A DNA stretch of 64,000 nucleotides, from assembly GCF_015905305.1 (NCBI RefSeq), contig NZ_JADZLQ010000001.1, positions 1,450,599-1,514,598 on the forward strand, written 5' to 3'. The translations under genes and the position numbers were made by a program. The DNA is from Pinirhizobacter soli (lineage in GTDB: Bacteria; Pseudomonadota; Gammaproteobacteria; Xanthomonadales; Rhodanobacteraceae). Below the pieces are notes generated by a model. It saw only the letters and a list, made by a program, of their open reading frames with translations. It was not told the origin of the DNA and searched no databases. Positions 9,725-18,056 of the stretch are shown here, one piece after another. Position 1 is the stretch's first letter, and every line of letters starts with the position of its first letter.

Positions 9725-9730
9725 TACAAT
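9725..9730 (+). promoter_or_regulatory. Possible -10 box (TACAAT) immediately before yqgE
   Basis: TACAAT ends only six bases before the yqgE ATG at 9737, and no Shine-Dalgarno is present. If functional, transcription would begin at or next to the start codon. No good -35 element is visible. Confidence 0.3.
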
Positions 9731-9736
9731 CAAGCC

Positions 9737-10300
9737 ATGAACCATCCCACCAGCTTCGCCGGCCAATTTCTCATCGCCATGCCGGGCCTCGTCGAGCCAC
9801 CGTTTGCCCGCGGCGTCACGTTCCTGTGCCAGCACGGCGACGATGGCGCGGTGGGCCTCTTGATCAACCAGATGTCCGAATACCGCCTGGCCGACGTGCT
9901 GGCGCAGATGGACCTGGAATGCCAGGACGACGAAATCGCCGACCACCCCGTCTTGATCGGCGGCCCGGTCAAGCAGGAACGCGGCTTCGTGCTGCATCGC
10001 GAACCGGGCCAGTGGGAATCGAGCTATCGCATCAACGAAGCCTGGTCGGTCACCACCTCGCGCGACATCCTTGTCGCCATGGCTGCGGGCGAAGGTCCCG
10101 CGCAAGCGCTGCTGGCGCTGGGGTATGCCGGCTGGAGCCCCGGCCAGCTCGAACAGGAGCTGATGGAAAACGCCTGGCTCACCACCGAGGCCGATGCACG
10201 TGTCGTCTTCGACACTCCGCTTGAAGACCGCTGGAACGCCGCCGCCGGACTGATGGGGGTGAACCCCGCGCAGTTGGCCGGCTATGCCGGTCACGCCTGA
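9737..10300 (+). CDS. yqgE: YqgE/AlgH family protein (UPF0301)
   Basis: 187-residue protein of the YqgE/AlgH family, whose biochemical role is not settled. The family signature is clear: SFAGQFLIAMPGL at the N-terminus, FARGVTFLCQHGDDGAVGLL, IGGPVKQERGFVLH and a late LALGYAGWSPGQLEQEL. It lies directly before ruvX, overlapping it by 17 bases, which is the conserved yqgE-ruvX arrangement of gammaproteobacteria. The start ATG at 9737 has no Shine-Dalgarno, and a TACAAT -10-like box lies just upstream, so initiation may be leaderless. Confidence 0.94.
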   Translation: MNHPTSFAGQFLIAMPGLVEPPFARGVTFLCQHGDDGAVGLLINQMSEYRLADVLAQMDLECQDDEIADHPVLIGGPVKQERGFVLHREPGQWESSYRINEAWSVTTSRDILVAMAAGEGPAQALLALGYAGWSPGQLEQELMENAWLTTEADARVVFDTPLEDRWNAAAGLMGVNPAQLAGYAGHA

Positions 10301-10724
10301 AGGCATGGCCTGCCTGTTCGGCTTCGATGTCGGCACACGGTTGATCGGCGTAGCGGTGGGCAACACGCTCACCGCCACCGCCCGCGGCATTGCCGCCGTC
10401 GCCGTACGCGAGGGTCAACCCGACTGGACCCGCCTTGATGCCCTGCGGCGGGAATGGCTTCCCGAACGCGCCATCGTGGGCTTGCCGTTCGATGCCGAGG
10501 GCAAAGAGCAACCCATGACGCGCACCGCGCGCCGTTTCGGAGCCGTGCTTGCCGAACGCTGGCAACTGCCGGTGGAGTTCGCCGACGAAGGCCACACTTC
10601 GCAGGAGGCCGCGCGGCGGTTCGCAGGCCAGCGCGCCGCGGGCCTGAAGAAACGCAGGGATGCCGCCACCATCGATGCCGAAGCCGCGGCGGTGATCCTC
10701 GAGGCCTGGCTTGCCCAGGCATGA
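10284..10724 (+). CDS. ruvX: YqgF/RuvX, putative Holliday junction resolvase family protein
   Basis: 146-residue RNase H-fold protein implicated in 16S rRNA 5'-end processing or DNA resolution. Motifs in order are LFGFDVGTRLIGVAVG (catalytic Asp), AIVGLPF, FADEGHTSQEAARRF and a C-terminal RRDAATIDAEAAAVIL with the last catalytic Asp. The start at 10284 overlaps yqgE; ATG 10305 (MACLFGFD) is a plausible alternative, since several relatives begin close to the first strand. It is followed 37 bases later by pyrB. Confidence 0.93.
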   Translation: MPVTPEGMACLFGFDVGTRLIGVAVGNTLTATARGIAAVAVREGQPDWTRLDALRREWLPERAIVGLPFDAEGKEQPMTRTARRFGAVLAERWQLPVEFADEGHTSQEAARRFAGQRAAGLKKRRDAATIDAEAAAVILEAWLAQA

Positions 10725-10761
10725 TTCGTAACCAACCGTCCTTCCCTGCCACGAGGGTTCC

Positions 10762-11688
10762 ATGAGCCAACGCCTGCGCCACCTCACCACGCTTGCGGGC
10801 CTGCCCACCGAAGCGATCACGCGCCTCTTGGACCGGGCCGAGACGATGCGCGAAGCCTGCGCCCACGGCACGCGCAAACTCAACCTGCTGGCCGGGCGCA
10901 CGGTGCTGAACCTGTTCTTCGAACCATCCACGCGCACGCGAACTTCGTTCGAACTGGCGGCGCGGCGGCTGGGCGCGGATGTGATCAACTTCGACATCGG
11001 GCTTTCCTCCACCGCCAAGGGCGAGGAGCTCTTCGATACGTTGCACACGCTCGAGGCCATGCACCTTGATGCGATCATCGTGCGCCACAAGGAATCGGGC
11101 ACGCCGGAGTCGCTGGTCAAGCACGCCATGAGCGGGGTGGCGGTGATCAACGCCGGCGACGGCAACCGCGCCCATCCCACGCAGGGCTTGCTCGATGCCC
11201 TCACCATCCGCCAGCACCGGCCCGACTTCGACCAGCTCACCGTCACCATCTGCGGCGATGTACTGCATTCGCGCGTGGCGCGCTCGGATGTCCATGCGCT
11301 GCAGGCGTTGGGCACAAAGACCATCCGCCTGTGCGGCCCGGCAGCGCTCCTGCCCGGGGCCGAAGAACTACCCGGGGTAGAAATCAGCCACGATTTCGAT
11401 GCCGCCATCGAAGGTGCCGGCGCGGTGATCATGCTTCGCCTGCAGAAAGAGCGCATGGCGGCCACGGAGCTGCCCGACGAGGCCAGCTACTTCGCCCGCT
11501 ATGGCCTGGACAAGAGGCGACTGGCGCGGGCCGACAAAGGCTGCCTGGTGATGCATCCGGGCCCGATCAACCGCGGCATCGAGATTGCCCCGGACGTGGC
11601 CGACGGCGCCCAGTCGCGCATCCTCGAACAGGTGGGCAACGGTGTATTCGTGCGCATGGCGGTCCTGGCCGAAGTGCTTGGACGCTGA
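10762..11688 (+). CDS. pyrB: Aspartate carbamoyltransferase catalytic subunit
   Basis: 308-residue cytoplasmic enzyme that condenses carbamoyl phosphate with aspartate in pyrimidine synthesis. The carbamoyl phosphate motif FFEPSTRTRTSFELAA, the HPTQGLLD motif and the HPGPINRG motif are all present. The Shine-Dalgarno GAGGG precedes ATG 10762. Xanthomonadales place pyrB after yqgE-ruvX, as here. No regulatory subunit pyrI and no dihydroorotase-like pyrC' gene is adjacent; an unknown lipoprotein follows instead. Confidence 0.97.
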   Translation: MSQRLRHLTTLAGLPTEAITRLLDRAETMREACAHGTRKLNLLAGRTVLNLFFEPSTRTRTSFELAARRLGADVINFDIGLSSTAKGEELFDTLHTLEAMHLDAIIVRHKESGTPESLVKHAMSGVAVINAGDGNRAHPTQGLLDALTIRQHRPDFDQLTVTICGDVLHSRVARSDVHALQALGTKTIRLCGPAALLPGAEELPGVEISHDFDAAIEGAGAVIMLRLQKERMAATELPDEASYFARYGLDKRRLARADKGCLVMHPGPINRGIEIAPDVADGAQSRILEQVGNGVFVRMAVLAEVLGR

Positions 11689-11809
11689 ATAAAGCGGAAT
11701 TTGCCCCGTTTTTGTCGCCTTGCCTCCACTTCTTACGGGCATAATGGGGCTTCGCTCCCGGTCTGGCCGGGTAGCCAACGACACCGAATATGGGGAAAGG
11801 AACTTGAAG

Positions 11810-13594
11810 ATGCGACCGACGAAGCGACTGATTGCGCTTGGCCTGGCCACCGCCCTGCTGGCTGCCTGCGGCCACAAGGACAAGGACGCGCCACTGGCCT
11901 TCGTGCCAGCCGATACCCCCTATGTGTTCGCCAACATCGAAGCACCGTCCGACGACGTGCGCGCATCGGCCTACAACCAGTGGAACCTTCAGCTTCCCGG
12001 CCAGGTGGCACAGCTGAAGACGCTGGCCGACAGCCAGGAGCAGGTCGGCCACACCAACAACGCCAACCTTCTGCGCGCGCTGGTGAAGGAACTGGACGGC
12101 AAGAAGGCCGAGGATGTCGTCACCACCCTGGGCATGGATCCGAAGGGCAAGATGGCGTTCTACGGCTTGGGCCTGGCGCCGGTGCTCCGCGCCGACCTCG
12201 CCGACCCCAAGGCCTTCAGCGCCTTCGTCGATCGCATGGAAGCCGCCTACGGCCAGAAGTTCGACGTGGCCAAGGTGGGCGATCAGTCTTATCGCAAGGC
12301 CGTGTCGGCCGAGTCGGGGACCGAAGTGGTGCTGGCCGTGGTCGGCAAGCAGTTGGTCGCCACCCTGCTGCCCTCCGATGCCGCCGAACCGCAACTGCGC
12401 CAGGCACTGGGCCTTGACCGTCCGGAAAAGAACCTGCAAGACGATGGCCGCCTGGAGAAGATCGCCAAGGACAAGGGCTACGAGAAATTCGCCGTCGGCG
12501 CCGTGGACATCGCGCACCTGCTGCCGCTGATGGCCAGCGGCAAGGATCCGCTCTTCGCCGCCATGGTGCGCCAGAAGATGCAGGCCGATGCCGCCAAGAC
12601 CGGCGAGCCGATCACCGCCCAGGCCAACCCTTTCCCGCCGTCCTGCGAAGCCGATGCCACGCGCATCGCCGCACGTTTCCCGTCGGCCAGCTTCGGCTAC
12701 ACCCGGATCGACGCCACCCATCAGGAAACACGCTTCGACATCGCCCTGGCGCCGGACATCACCCAGGCGTTCTCGGGCCTTGAAGTGGAAGTGCCGGGAT
12801 TGGGCAAGGATTCGGACACCGCGTTCGATTTCGCCCTTGCGCTGCCGGTGAAGCAGATACGCGAATTCTGGACGGCCCAGGCCGACGCCGTCACCGCCAA
12901 GCCGTTCCAGTGCCCGGCACTGGCGGGTTTGAACGAGGCCTTCGCCAAGGTGGGTCCGGCCATGCAGCAGGCGGCCATCCCGCCGTTCGGCGACCTGCGC
13001 GGCATCCGCATCGCGCTCGATAGCTTCAGCATGCCGCCGGCCGACAAGGCTGGGCAGATCCCGTCCATCACCGGTCGCATCCTGATCGCCACCAGCAACC
13101 CGGCGGGCCTGGTGGCCATGGGTAGCGCGGTGATGCCGGCGCTGGCCCAGGTCAAGCTCACCCCCGATGGCAAGCCCGTCGCCCTGCCGGCCGAGATGAC
13201 AGCGATGGCAGGCGGCCCCGGCTTCGCCGCGATGACCAACAACGCCGTGGCCATCGGCATCGGTGCCGGCCAGGACGCCAAGCTCGGCGACATGCTCAAG
13301 GACACCATCGGTGACAAGGGCCGCCAGATGCGCGTGCATCTGAACGGCGACATGTACCGCACCTGGATCGACCTGATGGCCGACAAGGCCGACGCGATGA
13401 GCGCTGCCGGCGCCGGCATCGACCCCACCGCCGACCCGGCCACCGCCGAGAAGGCACGCGCCGATGCCGCCGCCCGCTCAAAGGCCCAGTTCGACACCAT
13501 GCGCGCCCAAGCCCAGCGCATCGTCCAACTCTCCGGCGACGTGACGGTCGACGGCAACGGCCTGGTAATCACCAGCAAGGCCGAAACCAAGTAA
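11810..13594 (+). CDS. Predicted lipoprotein of unknown function, 594 residues
   Basis: The N-terminus RLIALGLATALLAACG is a typical lipoprotein signal with lipobox LAAC, and acylation is expected at Cys24; the +2 residue is Gly. The mature protein of about 570 residues has no motif I can assign. It is rich in Ala, Lys and Asp and seems soluble, probably folded in the periplasm and anchored to a membrane. The ATG at 11810 follows GGGAAAGG by about 9 bases; in-frame upstream starts lack a signal peptide. It lies 121 bases after pyrB and ends at a strong terminator. I do not recognise a family. Confidence 0.85.
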   Translation: MRPTKRLIALGLATALLAACGHKDKDAPLAFVPADTPYVFANIEAPSDDVRASAYNQWNLQLPGQVAQLKTLADSQEQVGHTNNANLLRALVKELDGKKAEDVVTTLGMDPKGKMAFYGLGLAPVLRADLADPKAFSAFVDRMEAAYGQKFDVAKVGDQSYRKAVSAESGTEVVLAVVGKQLVATLLPSDAAEPQLRQALGLDRPEKNLQDDGRLEKIAKDKGYEKFAVGAVDIAHLLPLMASGKDPLFAAMVRQKMQADAAKTGEPITAQANPFPPSCEADATRIAARFPSASFGYTRIDATHQETRFDIALAPDITQAFSGLEVEVPGLGKDSDTAFDFALALPVKQIREFWTAQADAVTAKPFQCPALAGLNEAFAKVGPAMQQAAIPPFGDLRGIRIALDSFSMPPADKAGQIPSITGRILIATSNPAGLVAMGSAVMPALAQVKLTPDGKPVALPAEMTAMAGGPGFAAMTNNAVAIGIGAGQDAKLGDMLKDTIGDKGRQMRVHLNGDMYRTWIDLMADKADAMSAAGAGIDPTADPATAEKARADAAARSKAQFDTMRAQAQRIVQLSGDVTVDGNGLVITSKAETK

Positions 13595-13615
13595 CTCGCA
13601 ATTCACCGCGTTGCG

Positions 13616-13646
13616 AAAAGGGCGCCCACGTGGCGCCCTTTTTTTT
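13616..13646 (+). terminator. Rho-independent terminator after the lipoprotein gene
   Basis: A perfect stem GGGCGCC/GGCGCCC, extended by A/T pairs, with loop CACGT is followed by a run of T. It lies about 20 bases after the stop codon and probably closes the gshB-to-lipoprotein transcription unit. Confidence 0.9.
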
Positions 13647-13665
13647 CGCTCGGGCGTGGTCGCAG

Positions 13666-13901
13666 GAGCCGGGGGCGATCAACCTCGTCGCTCCGGTTGC
13701 ACCGGCGCTTGGGTGAAGAGGCCGCTGCGCGGCAGTTTTTGATGGCTTACGCCCCGGCGCGCCCGCGCTGCGGGCGTGGGTTTTCGAGGCGGCCTGCGGC
13801 CTTCGCGAAAACGGCCGACCGAGGCCGGCCCCCTTCGGGCCTTTTTCCGCCCGCAACGCTCGGTTCCACAAGTCGCCGACGAGGTTGATCGCCCCCGGCT
13901 C
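13666..13901. repeat. 236-bp palindromic intergenic element with 25-bp perfect terminal inverted repeats
   Basis: The 25 bases at 13666-13690 are the exact reverse complement of those at 13877-13901. Between them are several further hairpins: CGCCCGC-GCT-GCGGGCG near 13757-13773, a nested stem bounded by GTTTTCG and CGAAAAC, and GGCCC-CCTTC-GGGCC followed by TTTTT at 13827-13846. No gene is supported inside. It resembles a miniature inverted-repeat element or a stacked intergenic repeat. There is no obvious target-site duplication and no second copy in this window. Confidence 0.7.
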
Positions 13902-14154
13902 TAGACAGTCCGAGGTGGCTTGATGGGACATCTCATCCTGCCCTCCCATCGCGAACCTCACCGTTCGGCAGAGTCGGCGGGCCGTGGCGGCTCTTCCGCG
14001 ACAACCTGAACGCTTCACGTGGATTTGCCAACCGGGCGATGAATAAACCGGCAAGTTCCCACGGATCGTTCACTCGTGGGCTGTTTCCATGTTGGCACGG
14101 CAAGCGGCGCCTTCGGGTTGTCGGCCGTTGTTCCCATTAACAGGAGTTAGCCAC
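13902..14154. other. Leader region upstream of the BON-domain gene
   Basis: About 250 bases without a supportable gene. It should contain the promoter of the BON-domain gene, whose Shine-Dalgarno (CAGGAG) is at 14141. An open frame running through the end of it is not supported because it would place residues before a good signal peptide. Confidence 0.4.
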
Positions 14155-14511
14155 ATGAATGCGTCCCTGATTCGCAAGACCATCCTTTCCGCCGCCCTCG
14201 TTGCTGGCGTGGCTGCGCTCCCGCTCGCTACGGTGAGTGCGCAGGATTCGATGTCGAAGGACAAGACCAACCAGACGGTGCCTGACAAGGCTGCCGACGG
14301 CTGGATCACCACCAAGGTGAAGAGCGAGCTGGCCTCGACCAAGGGCATCAAGTCGACTGATATCTCGGTCGAGACCAACGACGGTGTGGTAGCGCTGTCG
14401 GGTACCACCGATAGCGCTGCTTCGAAGACCAAGGCCGAGAAGGTGGCCAAGAAGGTCAAGGGTGTGAAGAGCGTCTCGGCCGATGGCCTGACGGTCGACG
14501 CTTCGAAGTAA
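14155..14511 (+). CDS. Periplasmic BON-domain protein (OsmY-like)
   Basis: 118-residue secreted protein. A signal peptide of about 31 residues ends ATVSAQ. One BON domain follows: WITTKVKSELASTKGIKS, then ISVETNDGVVALSGTTDS and AKKVKGVKSVS. BON domains bind membranes or hydrophobic ligands, and OsmY-type proteins are envelope stress proteins. The ATG at 14155 follows CAGGAG. It is monocistronic, with its own terminator downstream. The specific role is not visible from the sequence. Confidence 0.88.
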   Translation: MNASLIRKTILSAALVAGVAALPLATVSAQDSMSKDKTNQTVPDKAADGWITTKVKSELASTKGIKSTDISVETNDGVVALSGTTDSAASKTKAEKVAKKVKGVKSVSADGLTVDASK

Positions 14512-14530
14512 TCACCGCTGTTGTGTAACG

Positions 14531-14561
14531 AAAAGGGAGCCTTCACGGGCTCCCTTTTTTT
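14531..14561 (+). terminator. Rho-independent terminator after the BON-domain gene
   Basis: The stem GGGAGCC/GGCTCCC with loop TTCACG is flanked by AAAA and a run of seven T. It lies 20 bases after the stop codon. Confidence 0.9.
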
Positions 14562-14592
14562 GCGTCGAGTGCATGGGTTTGCGGAAGGGACA

Positions 14593-15411
14593 TCAATCGG
14601 ATGGCGAATTGGCTGGCAAGGGAAAGCTATCCATTGCGTCCTTCCACGGAGATTCCACTGGAAACCGGTTTGGCTTGCATCCGGGGTTGGAGAAGCACTC
14701 TTGCAGATAGGCTCGCTCAAACTCAAGCCCTTGATGGAACTTCCCGGCCGGCGACGCTGAATCCATTGGCTGATCCAAATAAAGCTTCGCCTCCTGAAGC
14801 GTGGCGCATGCGGCCAATCTACCAATTACCTCGTCGGAGCCGGGTGAACCATCCTGACTGTCACTCAACCCATAGGCCGTCGATTCCGCCAACACGATCA
14901 GATGAGCGAGATGCAAGCGTTCGCTGGGCAGCCCGTCCAGGCTAACACTCTCGGTGTCCGAGACCATGACGAAGGCAAGGCGCAAGGCTCTATATAACGG
15001 CCCTTCCGGTATGCATACGCCGCAGGCCCAGCTCAGGTCGTCCAGAGTTTGCATTGAAGGAACTGAGCCGGTACGAACCGCATCCTTCAAACTAGGTGCG
15101 ATCCCCTTGAGGAAGGCGGCAGTGCGCGGAGGTATCGATACATTGAAGATCAGATGCATCACTTCGCCAAAGGCGACGGCGGCCCTGAGCCCTCGGTTAC
15201 CAGAGGCCTGTAGCGCGTCTGCGCTGACGTCAATCTTTTCGGTCTGATCGATATCGGCCAGAGATCCGTCGGGCAGGTAGGGTCTTGGACTTCCCGGCGC
15301 ATAAACATTGCCTACGTCAGATACCACTGGCGACGCAGCAGGGTAAGCCATACCCTGCACGGCAGGATTCATCGCCGTTGAAGGTGCAGCAGAAGAGGTA
15401 GTGGGAAACAT
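14593..15411 (-). CDS. Orphan protein of unknown function, 272 residues
   Basis: I do not recognise this protein. Its first 31 residues contain no charged residue and are rich in Ser, Thr, Pro and Ala (MFPTTSSAAPSTAMNPAVQG), and no signal peptide or membrane helix is visible. The rest looks like a soluble, mainly helical domain with several Cys. Codon use and base composition are less GC-rich than in its neighbours, which suggests more recent acquisition. A good GAGGG Shine-Dalgarno precedes ATG 15411. It lies 68 bases downstream of pilU on the same strand. The N-terminus resembles type III secretion leaders in composition only; no secretion genes are in the window. Confidence 0.7.
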   Translation of the reverse strand: MFPTTSSAAPSTAMNPAVQGMAYPAASPVVSDVGNVYAPGSPRPYLPDGSLADIDQTEKIDVSADALQASGNRGLRAAVAFGEVMHLIFNVSIPPRTAAFLKGIAPSLKDAVRTGSVPSMQTLDDLSWACGVCIPEGPLYRALRLAFVMVSDTESVSLDGLPSERLHLAHLIVLAESTAYGLSDSQDGSPGSDEVIGRLAACATLQEAKLYLDQPMDSASPAGKFHQGLEFERAYLQECFSNPGCKPNRFPVESPWKDAMDSFPLPANSPSD

Positions 15412-15479
15412 GGATGACCCTCAATAACCGGGGACATCCATCTTATGCGCGCACTTTCGCACATGCTTCCGTGAAACGG

Positions 15480-16643
15480 TCAGCGTCGCAGCATGCCGCC
15501 GAACTGGTTCTTGTCGGACGTTTCCTGCACCGAAACGCCTTCCAGGCCCTGGCTTAGCGTATGCGCATCGCCGCCCTGGGCGAGCTTGATGCGCAGGCGT
15601 ACCTCGTTCGAGCTGTCGGCGTGGCGCAGGGCATCTTCGTAGGAGATTTCGCCCGCGTGATACAGGGTAACCAGCGCCTGGTCGAAGGTCTGCATCCCAA
15701 GGTTGGTCGAGTCGCGCATTACTTCCTTGATCTTGTGGATCTCGCCCTGGCGGATGTAGTCCTGGATCAAAGGCGTGCCAAGCAGGATTTCCACCGCCAC
15801 ACGGCGGGCCTTGCCGTCGGGCGTGGGAATGAGCTGCTGGGCCACGATGCCCTTGAGGTTCAGCGACAGATCCATGAACAGCTGCGTGCGACGGTCTTCG
15901 GGGAAGAAGTGCAGGATGCGGTCCATCGCCTGGTTGGCGTTGTTCGCATGCAGCGTGCACAGGCACAAGTGGCCGGTTTCGGAGAAGTTGATCGCGTGTT
16001 CCATCGTTTCGCGCGTACGCACCTCGCCGATCATGATCACGTCGGGCGCCTGGCGCAGGGTGTTCTTCAGCGCGTTCTCCCAGCTGTCGGTGTCGATGCC
16101 GATTTCGCGCTGGGTGATGATGCAATTCTCGTGCTTGTGCACGTATTCGATCGGGTCTTCGATGGTAATGATATGACCGGTCGAATTGTGGTTGCGGTAA
16201 CCCACCAGTGCGGCCAGCGAAGTTGACTTACCCGTACCGGTACCGCCGACGAAGATCACGATGCCGCGCTTGGTCATCGCCAGTTGCTTGAGGATCGGCG
16301 GCAGGGAAAGATCTTCGAAGGTGGGGATCTTCGATTCGATCCGGCGCAACACCATGCCCACGCAATTGCGCTGGTAGAAGCACGATACGCGGAAGCGCCC
16401 TACCCCCGAGGCACTGATGGCGAACTGGCACTCGTGGGTCTTTTCAAATTCCTCGCGCTGCGAGGGTGTCATCACGTTCAGCACCATGTCGCGCGATTGC
16501 TGCGCGGTAAGCGGGCTTTGCGTGATCGGGACGATGCGCCCCTGGATCTTCATCGATGGCGCCACGCCTGCAGTGATGAACAGGTCCGAGGCCTGTTTAT
16601 GCACCATCAACTTCAGGAAGGAAGTGAAATCAAAATCGCTCAT
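15480..16643 (-). CDS. pilU: PilU, type IV pilus retraction ATPase
   Basis: 387-residue hexameric secretion-type ATPase that assists PilT in pilus retraction at the cytoplasmic pilus base. Visible motifs are Walker A GGTGTGKST, the Asp box IEDPIEYVH, Walker B-like VIMIGEVRTRE and the His box HLCLCTLHANNANQAMDRI. The C-terminal extension (GDAHTLSQGLEGVSV and onward) is typical of PilU and absent in PilT. The ATG at 16643 has AGGG about 8 bases upstream; the in-frame TTG at 16649 is less likely. It is downstream of pilT on the same strand. Confidence 0.95.
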   Translation of the reverse strand: MSDFDFTSFLKLMVHKQASDLFITAGVAPSMKIQGRIVPITQSPLTAQQSRDMVLNVMTPSQREEFEKTHECQFAISASGVGRFRVSCFYQRNCVGMVLRRIESKIPTFEDLSLPPILKQLAMTKRGIVIFVGGTGTGKSTSLAALVGYRNHNSTGHIITIEDPIEYVHKHENCIITQREIGIDTDSWENALKNTLRQAPDVIMIGEVRTRETMEHAINFSETGHLCLCTLHANNANQAMDRILHFFPEDRRTQLFMDLSLNLKGIVAQQLIPTPDGKARRVAVEILLGTPLIQDYIRQGEIHKIKEVMRDSTNLGMQTFDQALVTLYHAGEISYEDALRHADSSNEVRLRIKLAQGGDAHTLSQGLEGVSVQETSDKNQFGGMLRR

Positions 16644-16805
16644 GACCAAAGCCCTATCGCCGGCACCCGGCGCCCCTGAGGCGAGGATATACCTGTTTTG
16701 GCCCGCACGCGCCCACCCCCGGGAGTGGTACGCCAGAAGGCTGATGCAGTTGGCATTATGGTGGCCGGGGCAGCCATCACGCGCTTGCCCCGGACATCCG
16801 TTGGC

Positions 16806-17843
16806 TTACTTGAACACTTCCTTGTTCTTCGCATAGCCCACCGCCTGCTGGCGGGTGACCAGGCCGCGCTTGACCAGGTCCTGCAGGGTCTGGTCGAGGG
16901 TCTGCATGCCGTATTGCTGGCCGGTCTGGATCGCCGAGTACATCTGGGCGACCTTGTCCTCGCGGATCAGGTTGCGGATGGCCGGGATGGCCACCATGAT
17001 CTCGTGGGCCGCCACGCGGCCGCCGCCGACCTTCTTCAGCAGGGTCTGCGAGATCACCGCGCGCAGCGATTCGGACAGCATCGAGCGCACCATGGGTTTT
17101 TCGCCGGCCGGGAACACGTCGATGATGCGGTCGATGGTCTTGGCGGCGGAGGAGGTATGCAGCGTACCGAACACCAGGTGGCCGGTTTCCGCGGCAGTCA
17201 GCGCCAAACGGATGGTTTCCAGGTCGCGCAACTCACCCACCAGGATGTAGTCCGGATCTTCGCGAAGCGCCGAGCGCAGGGCCTCGGTGAAGCCGTGGGT
17301 ATCGCGGTGCACTTCGCGCTGGTTCACCAGGCACTTGTGCGAGGTATGGACGAATTCGATCGGGTCCTCGATGGTGAGGATGTGACCGTATTCGTTCTTG
17401 TTGATGTGGTCGACCATCGCCGCAAGCGTGGTGGACTTGCCCGAACCTGTGGGACCGGTGACCAGGATCAGCCCCTGCGGCTGCTCGATCAGCTCGCGGA
17501 AGATGCGCGGCGTGGCGAGGTCTTCAAGCGTAAGCACTTCGGAGGGAATGGTACGGAATACCGCGCCCGCGCCGCGATTGTGGTTGAACGCGTTCACGCG
17601 GAAGCGCGCCAGGCCCGGGATCTCGAAGGAGAAGTCGACCTCGAAGAACTCTTCGTAGTCGCGGCGCTGCTTGTCCGACATGATGTCGTAGATCAGCGAG
17701 TGCACCTGCTTGTGCTCGAGCGCGGGGATGTTGATGCGGCGCACATCGCCGTCCACGCGGATCATCGGCGGCAGGCCGGCGGAGAGGTGGAGGTCGGATG
17801 CCTTGTTCTTCACCGAGAAGGCAAGCAGTTCGGCGATGTCCAT
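16806..17843 (-). CDS. pilT: PilT, type IV pilus retraction ATPase
   Basis: 345-residue motor that depolymerises pili, giving twitching motility and DNA uptake. The N-terminus MDIAELLAFSVKNKASDLHL is diagnostic. Motifs are Walker A GPTGSGKST, Asp box IEDPIEFVHTS, Walker B ILVGELRDLETI, His box TGHLVFGTLHTSSAAKTIDR and the PilT-specific AIRNLIREDK (AIRNLIRE) motif. The ATG at 17843 is chosen; upstream in-frame starts add non-homologous residues. About 160 bases separate it from pilU. It is divergent from proC. Confidence 0.97.
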   Translation of the reverse strand: MDIAELLAFSVKNKASDLHLSAGLPPMIRVDGDVRRINIPALEHKQVHSLIYDIMSDKQRRDYEEFFEVDFSFEIPGLARFRVNAFNHNRGAGAVFRTIPSEVLTLEDLATPRIFRELIEQPQGLILVTGPTGSGKSTTLAAMVDHINKNEYGHILTIEDPIEFVHTSHKCLVNQREVHRDTHGFTEALRSALREDPDYILVGELRDLETIRLALTAAETGHLVFGTLHTSSAAKTIDRIIDVFPAGEKPMVRSMLSESLRAVISQTLLKKVGGGRVAAHEIMVAIPAIRNLIREDKVAQMYSAIQTGQQYGMQTLDQTLQDLVKRGLVTRQQAVGYAKNKEVFK

Positions 17844-18056
17844 CGTATTCCCCTGATTTCTTCGTAACGTACGGGCGGTGCGGCCAGCGGCACGGCGAAA
17901 CGGCAACGGATGACCACCATCGTCGCCGCAGGTCCTGAATGCCAGGTCCCCCTTGCGCGCCTAGGGTAACCACCGCCGCCGGGAAGGGGCAAGCTGCGGG
18001 TATATTGTCGCCTGTCGGCGAGTTGACGCGCCTTAGCCCTCCCAAGAAGGAGATCC
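17844..18056. promoter_or_regulatory. Divergent promoter region pilT / proC
   Basis: The 213 bases between the divergent pilT and proC starts. On the plus strand TATATT at 18001 is a plausible -10 for proC, about 50 bases upstream of its ATG, and AAGAAGGAG directly before the ATG is a strong Shine-Dalgarno. No -35 hexamer stands out. Confidence 0.4.

Noticed and set aside
8741-10390. 549-codon minus-strand frame opposite the TonB-like gene and yqgE
   Set aside because: It crosses two genes with strong family signatures on the plus strand; its own translation has no motif.
11567-13339. 590-codon minus-strand frame opposite the lipoprotein gene
   Set aside because: The plus frame has a lipobox, a Shine-Dalgarno and a terminator after it; the minus frame has none.
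13697-13888. 63-codon frame inside the palindromic element
   Set aside because: It is made of hairpin sequence, has no Shine-Dalgarno and resembles no protein.
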